Shown here piece by piece: positions 6,277 to 9,122 of a stretch of DNA of 9,122 nt. A model generated the notes under the pieces. That model worked only from the letters and a program-made list of their open reading frames with translations, did not search any database and had not been told where the DNA came from. Position numbers and translations under genes: made by a program. The stretch comes from Gemmatimonadota bacterium (GTDB lineage Bacteria; Gemmatimonadota; Gemmatimonadetes; Longimicrobiales; Gaopeijiaceae). Every line of letters begins with the position of its first letter. The stretch's first letter is position 1. The stretch covers positions 1 through 9,122 of the forward strand of contig SKZC01000418.1 in the NCBI GenBank assembly GCA_007127575.1, read 5' to 3'.

Positions 6277-8777
6277 CGCCACGGCACATCTGTATCCACG
6301 GCCACTTCTACCAACCGCCTCGGGAGAACCCTTGGCTCGAGGAGATCGAACGGGAGGAGTCGGCCCACCCCTTCCACGACTGGAACGAGCGGATCGCTTA
6401 CGAGTGTTACGCCCCTAACGCCTTCGCCAGGATTCTGGACGAGAGGGGGCGGATCGTCCGAATCGTGAACAACTACGCTCGGATCAGCTTCAATTTCGGT
6501 CCCACCCTTCTGGCCTGGATGGAGCGCAAGGCTCCCGAGACCTATGAGGCGATTCTGGCGGCGGACGAGGAGAGCCGTCATCGGTTCGGGGGTCACGGCT
6601 CGGCCATGGCCCAGCCCTACAACCACATGATCCTCCCGCTGGCCAACGCCCGCGACCGGCGGACCCAGATCCTCTGGGGCCTTGAGGACTTTCGGCAGCG
6701 GTTCCGGAGGGAGCCCGAAGGAATGTGGCTCCCGGAGACGGGGGCGGACATCGCCACCCTGGAGGACCTGGCGGAGGAGGGAATCCGCTTCACCGTGCTC
6801 GCCCCGGGACAGGCGAAGGCGGTGCGCCCTCCTGACGGGGAGTGGACGCGGCTTAACGGCGAGATGCTGGATCCCAGTCGGCCGTACCGGGTGTCCCTCC
6901 CGTCCGGAGGGGAGATGGTGGTTTTTTTCTACTTCGGAGGGCTTTCCCGGGCGGTGGCGTTTGAGCGGCTCCTCAACGATGGGGGCGGCTTCGCCCGTCG
7001 GCTTCGGGAGGCGGGCCGCCGGTGGGGTGCCGAGGGACTAACCCACATCGCCACCGACGGCGAGACCTACGGGCACCACCACCGACACGGCGAGATGGCC
7101 CTGGCGTATGCCCTTTCCGAGCTGGAACGGGATCCCAAGGTGAAGCTCACCAACTACGGAGAGTATCTGGATCTGCACCCCCCCACCTGGGAGGCTCGGA
7201 TCCACGACGGGAGCTCTTGGAGTTGTGCTCACGGGGTGGAGCGTTGGCGCTCGGATTGTGGCTGCAGCACCGGTGGGTACCCTGAATGGAGCCAGGACTG
7301 GAGGACCCCACTCCGAGAGGCTCTGGACCGACTCAGAGACCGATTGGAACCCCTGTACGAGAACGGGGCCCGGGAGCTCTTCCGGGATCCCTGGGGCGCC
7401 CGGGACCGCTATATCGACGTGATTCTGAACCGTACCCCGGAACGGATGGAGGCCTTCCTCCGGGAAGAGACGGGCCGGACGCGGGACGGGGACGAGCGGA
7501 CGCGGGCGCTCAAGCTCATGGAGCTCCAGCGCCATGCCATGCTCATGTACACGAGCTGTGGTTGGTTCTTCGACGATCTCTCCGGCATCGAGAGCCTTCA
7601 GGTTCTGAAGTATGCCGCTCGGGCCCTCCACCTGGCGGGGATCCTCTTCGACGAGGATCTGGAGGAGGAATTCAGGGAGGATCTGTCCCAGGCAAAAAGC
7701 AACCTGCCCGAGGAGGGATCGGGGCGCGACCTCTACGACACCCGGGTCCGAACCGTGCGGGTGGGCCTCTCCAATGTGGCGGCCCACCACGCCGTGGCAT
7801 CGCTCTTCGAGAACGGAGACGGGGGGGAGCGACCCGTTTACTGCTACTCCGTGACGGTTCAGGATGCCCGACGGTTGGGAGCGGGACGGGTTCGGATGGC
7901 GTTGGGACGCGCTCGCATCACCTCCCGGATCACGTTCAGCACCGCCGAGTTCACGTACGCCGTGCTCCACATGGGGGACCACAACTTGGTTGGTGGGGTG
8001 CGGCCCTACCAGAACATGGAGCTCTTCCGCAGTCTGGGCGCCCGGCTCGCCCAGAAGTTCGAGGAAGCCGGCTTCACGGACGTGATCCGGATTCTGGACC
8101 AGGAATTCCGGGCCGCCACCTACTCGCTCCATTCCCTCTTCCGGGACGAGCAGGAGTGGGTGGTGACCCGCATCCTCAGGTCCACTCTGGAGGAGGCCGA
8201 GGGGGTTCTGGCGGACCTGTACGAAAACCGGGCGCCTCTCATGCGGTTCCTGGCCGAGCTTTCCATGCCCCAACCGGGTCCGCTGAAAACGGCGGGAGAG
8301 TTCGTCGTGAACACCCGACTGGAGCGGGCTCTGGCTGCACGGCCTCCGCACCTGGAGCAGGCGCTGGCGCTCCTGGCGGAGGCCCGCCGGACCCGCCTGG
8401 ACCTGGACGAACAATCCGTGGCCTACGAGGTGGGCGCGGCTCTCCACGACCTCCTGGAGAAGCTGGAGCAGGCTCCCGACGACCGGCGCCATATGGAGCA
8501 GGTCCTGGCCGCCACCGAGCTTCTGGAACACCTCCCCTTCCCTTCGGACCTGTGGTGGGCTCAGAACCATTACTTCCGCGTCATGGAACGGGCCTTACCC
8601 GGAGTCCTCAGCGGCGGCGGGGCGCCGTCGCCGGAGGAGGCGACCCTCCCGGACCCGGTGGCCGACCCTGAGGCCCACCGGCGCCTGCAGGATCTCCTTC
8701 GGATCGGCCGGCGGCTCTCCATTACCGTTCCGGAGCTTTCGCGGCGAACTAACGCCGAAGAGGGGGTGGAGGCGTGA
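6273..8777 (+). CDS. GH57 family alpha-glucan-active enzyme with DUF3536-type C-terminal region
   Basis: The product is 834 residues with no signal peptide or membrane segment, so it is probably cytosolic. The N-terminal third is a GH57 barrel. It has region 1 HGHFYQPP (9-16), AQPYNHMILPL, the predicted nucleophile E155 in GMWLPETG and the predicted acid/base D262 in ATDGETYGHHH. The first histidine/glutamine-proline motif lies at the very N-terminus, as usual for the family. Residues 315-335 carry a tight cysteine group (C318, C329, C331) in SCAHGVERW and SDCGC; TSCGWFFDD (C429) follows, opening a long, mainly helical region that I assign to DUF3536. GH57 includes 4-alpha-glucanotransferases, amylopullulanases and branching enzymes, but I know of no settled activity for this subgroup. 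Its position after glgB points to alpha-glucan trimming, transfer or branching. The ATG overlaps the glgB stop (ATGA) and its own stop overlaps the next gene. Family is secure, function is inference. Confidence 0.93.
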   Translation: MTPRHICIHGHFYQPPRENPWLEEIEREESAHPFHDWNERIAYECYAPNAFARILDERGRIVRIVNNYARISFNFGPTLLAWMERKAPETYEAILAADEESRHRFGGHGSAMAQPYNHMILPLANARDRRTQILWGLEDFRQRFRREPEGMWLPETGADIATLEDLAEEGIRFTVLAPGQAKAVRPPDGEWTRLNGEMLDPSRPYRVSLPSGGEMVVFFYFGGLSRAVAFERLLNDGGGFARRLREAGRRWGAEGLTHIATDGETYGHHHRHGEMALAYALSELERDPKVKLTNYGEYLDLHPPTWEARIHDGSSWSCAHGVERWRSDCGCSTGGYPEWSQDWRTPLREALDRLRDRLEPLYENGARELFRDPWGARDRYIDVILNRTPERMEAFLREETGRTRDGDERTRALKLMELQRHAMLMYTSCGWFFDDLSGIESLQVLKYAARALHLAGILFDEDLEEEFREDLSQAKSNLPEEGSGRDLYDTRVRTVRVGLSNVAAHHAVASLFENGDGGERPVYCYSVTVQDARRLGAGRVRMALGRARITSRITFSTAEFTYAVLHMGDHNLVGGVRPYQNMELFRSLGARLAQKFEEAGFTDVIRILDQEFRAATYSLHSLFRDEQEWVVTRILRSTLEEAEGVLADLYENRAPLMRFLAELSMPQPGPLKTAGEFVVNTRLERALAARPPHLEQALALLAEARRTRLDLDEQSVAYEVGAALHDLLEKLEQAPDDRRHMEQVLAATELLEHLPFPSDLWWAQNHYFRVMERALPGVLSGGGAPSPEEATLPDPVADPEAHRRLQDLLRIGRRLSITVPELSRRTNAEEGVEA
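8612..8633 (+). repeat. GC-rich inverted repeat inside the GH57/DUF3536 gene
   Basis: Bases 8612-8620 can pair with 8625-8633, giving a 9-base-pair stem (one G-U pair in RNA) around a 4-base loop. No T-run follows and the coding frame continues through it, so it is not an intrinsic terminator. It encodes a low-complexity linker containing SGGGAPSPEE, and glycine/alanine/proline codons in a GC-rich genome readily form such stems by chance. Confidence 0.35.
8758..8766 (+). promoter_or_regulatory. Probable ribosome binding site of the dehydrogenase gene
   Basis: The purine tract AAGAGGGGG ends 7 bases before the GTG at 8774. A second match, GGAGG at 8768-8772, is only one base from the GTG and too close to act in the usual way. 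The tract supports the GTG start over the internal ATG at 8798. Confidence 0.6.
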
Positions 8778-9122
8778 GGATCGCCGTCTTCAGCACCATG
8801 AGCTACGATCGAACCTTTCTGGACGAGGCCAACCGGGAGATGGGTCATGACCTCCACTTCCTGGAACCGCGGCTGAATCCGGCCACCGTAGGGCTGGCCG
8901 AGGGTTTCCCGGCCGTCTGCGCCTTCGTCAACGACGAGTTGGGCGGCCCCGTCCTGGAGGCGTTGGCGGAGGGGGGGACGGAGCTCATCCTCCTCCGGTC
9001 CGCGGGGTTCAACCACGTGGACCTCCGCTCCGCCGACGAGCTCGGCCTCACCGTGGCCCGAGTGCCGGCGTACTCTCCCCACGCGGTGGCGGAGCACGCG
9101 GTGGGTCTCGTCATGTCCCTGA
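8774..9122 (+). CDS. D-2-hydroxyacid dehydrogenase, D-lactate dehydrogenase-like (3'-truncated by the window)
   Basis: The frame opens at a GTG that overlaps the previous stop (GTGA at 8774-8777) and is still open at the window end, showing 116 codons, about a third of the usual 330 residues. The product begins MRIAVFSTMSYDRTFL and reads like the start of the D-lactate dehydrogenase branch of the D-2-hydroxyacid dehydrogenases: FLEPRL (29-34), CAFVNDEL (49-56), LLRSAGFNHVDL (73-84) and RVPAYSPHAVAEHAVG (96-111). The VPAYSP form, with tyrosine at 100, is typical of lactate-type enzymes rather than phosphoglycerate dehydrogenases. The NAD-binding GxGxxG fold and the catalytic arginine, glutamate and histidine would lie beyond the edge. 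The expected reaction is NADH-dependent reduction of pyruvate to D-lactate in the cytosol. Starting at the ATG at 8798 would remove the conserved first beta strand (RIAVFST), so GTG is preferred. Related 2-ketoacid substrates remain possible. Confidence 0.9.
   Translation, partial: MRIAVFSTMSYDRTFLDEANREMGHDLHFLEPRLNPATVGLAEGFPAVCAFVNDELGGPVLEALAEGGTELILLRSAGFNHVDLRSADELGLTVARVPAYSPHAVAEHAVGLVMSL

Noticed and set aside
3829..6282. An 817-codon open frame on the minus strand opposite glgB and the malQ end
   Set aside because: Over glgB its codons are exactly the reverse complements of glgB codons, so it would only be broken by the sense codons TTA, CTA or TCA, which this GC-rich gene avoids. 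The predicted protein has no recognisable domain, while the plus strand has full catalytic motifs.
6921..6929. Seven-T run in the GH57 gene as a programmed frameshift site
   Set aside because: It encodes the hydrophobic strand VVFFYF in frame, the downstream frame carries the catalytic D262, and the alternative frames lead to short arginine-rich products. Ordinary coding is the simpler reading.
7038..8570. A 510-codon minus-strand open frame opposite the GH57/DUF3536 gene
   Set aside because: It is in the same codon-aligned antisense register, so its openness follows from codon bias; no recognisable family and low-complexity composition.
8612..8633. Hairpin as a transcription terminator before the dehydrogenase gene
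   Set aside because: No T-run follows, it is about 140 bases before the stop and within an open frame, and the next gene overlaps the stop codon.
1..9122. tRNA, rRNA, CRISPR array, insertion sequence, attachment site or riboswitch
   Set aside because: No repeated units, no transposase or integrase motifs, and no non-coding gap in which such elements could sit; coding is continuous across the window.

Overview
This GC-rich window (roughly two-thirds G+C by eye) is filled from end to end by five plus-strand genes that overlap at every junction. I see no intergenic gap, promoter, terminator, RNA gene, repeat array or mobile element. It looks like the interior of one polycistronic operon for storage alpha-glucan and trehalose/maltose metabolism. 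The first and last genes are cut by the window edges. The codon bias, translational coupling and gene content suggest a GC-rich free-living bacterium of a phylum such as Gemmatimonadota, Acidobacteriota, Actinomycetota or Myxococcota. The sequence alone does not settle which, and I have no direct marker.

Layout: (1) 1-2244, the C-terminal part of a trehalose synthase (TreS) fused to a complete maltokinase (Mak/Pep2) domain. (2) About 2225 (or 2237)-4330, a MalQ-type 4-alpha-glucanotransferase (GH77) with an E. coli-like N-terminal extension. (3) 4330-6276, a GH13 1,4-alpha-glucan branching enzyme (GlgB) of the short, single-CBM48 type. (4) 6273-8777, a GH57-family protein with a DUF3536-type C-terminal region, whose biochemical activity is the main unknown here. 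(5) 8774-9122, the N-terminal third of a D-lactate-dehydrogenase-like D-2-hydroxyacid dehydrogenase, starting at GTG and running off the window.

How they fit together: TreS interconverts trehalose and maltose, and the fused kinase phosphorylates maltose to maltose-1-phosphate. In the known GlgE pathway, maltose-1-phosphate is polymerised by GlgE and the linear glucan is branched by GlgB. GlgE itself is not in the window and would be expected upstream or elsewhere. MalQ redistributes maltooligosaccharides and so connects maltose to longer glucans. The GH57/DUF3536 protein is placed to act on the same alpha-glucan as a hydrolase, transferase or second branching enzyme. The dehydrogenase may tie sugar use to fermentative redox balance, though its co-location could also be incidental.

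The strongest novelty candidate is the GH57/DUF3536 enzyme. It has recognisable GH57 catalytic motifs plus a distinctive cysteine/histidine-rich central segment, and it is translationally coupled between glgB and a D-lactate dehydrogenase gene. Otherwise the window is well explained by known families.
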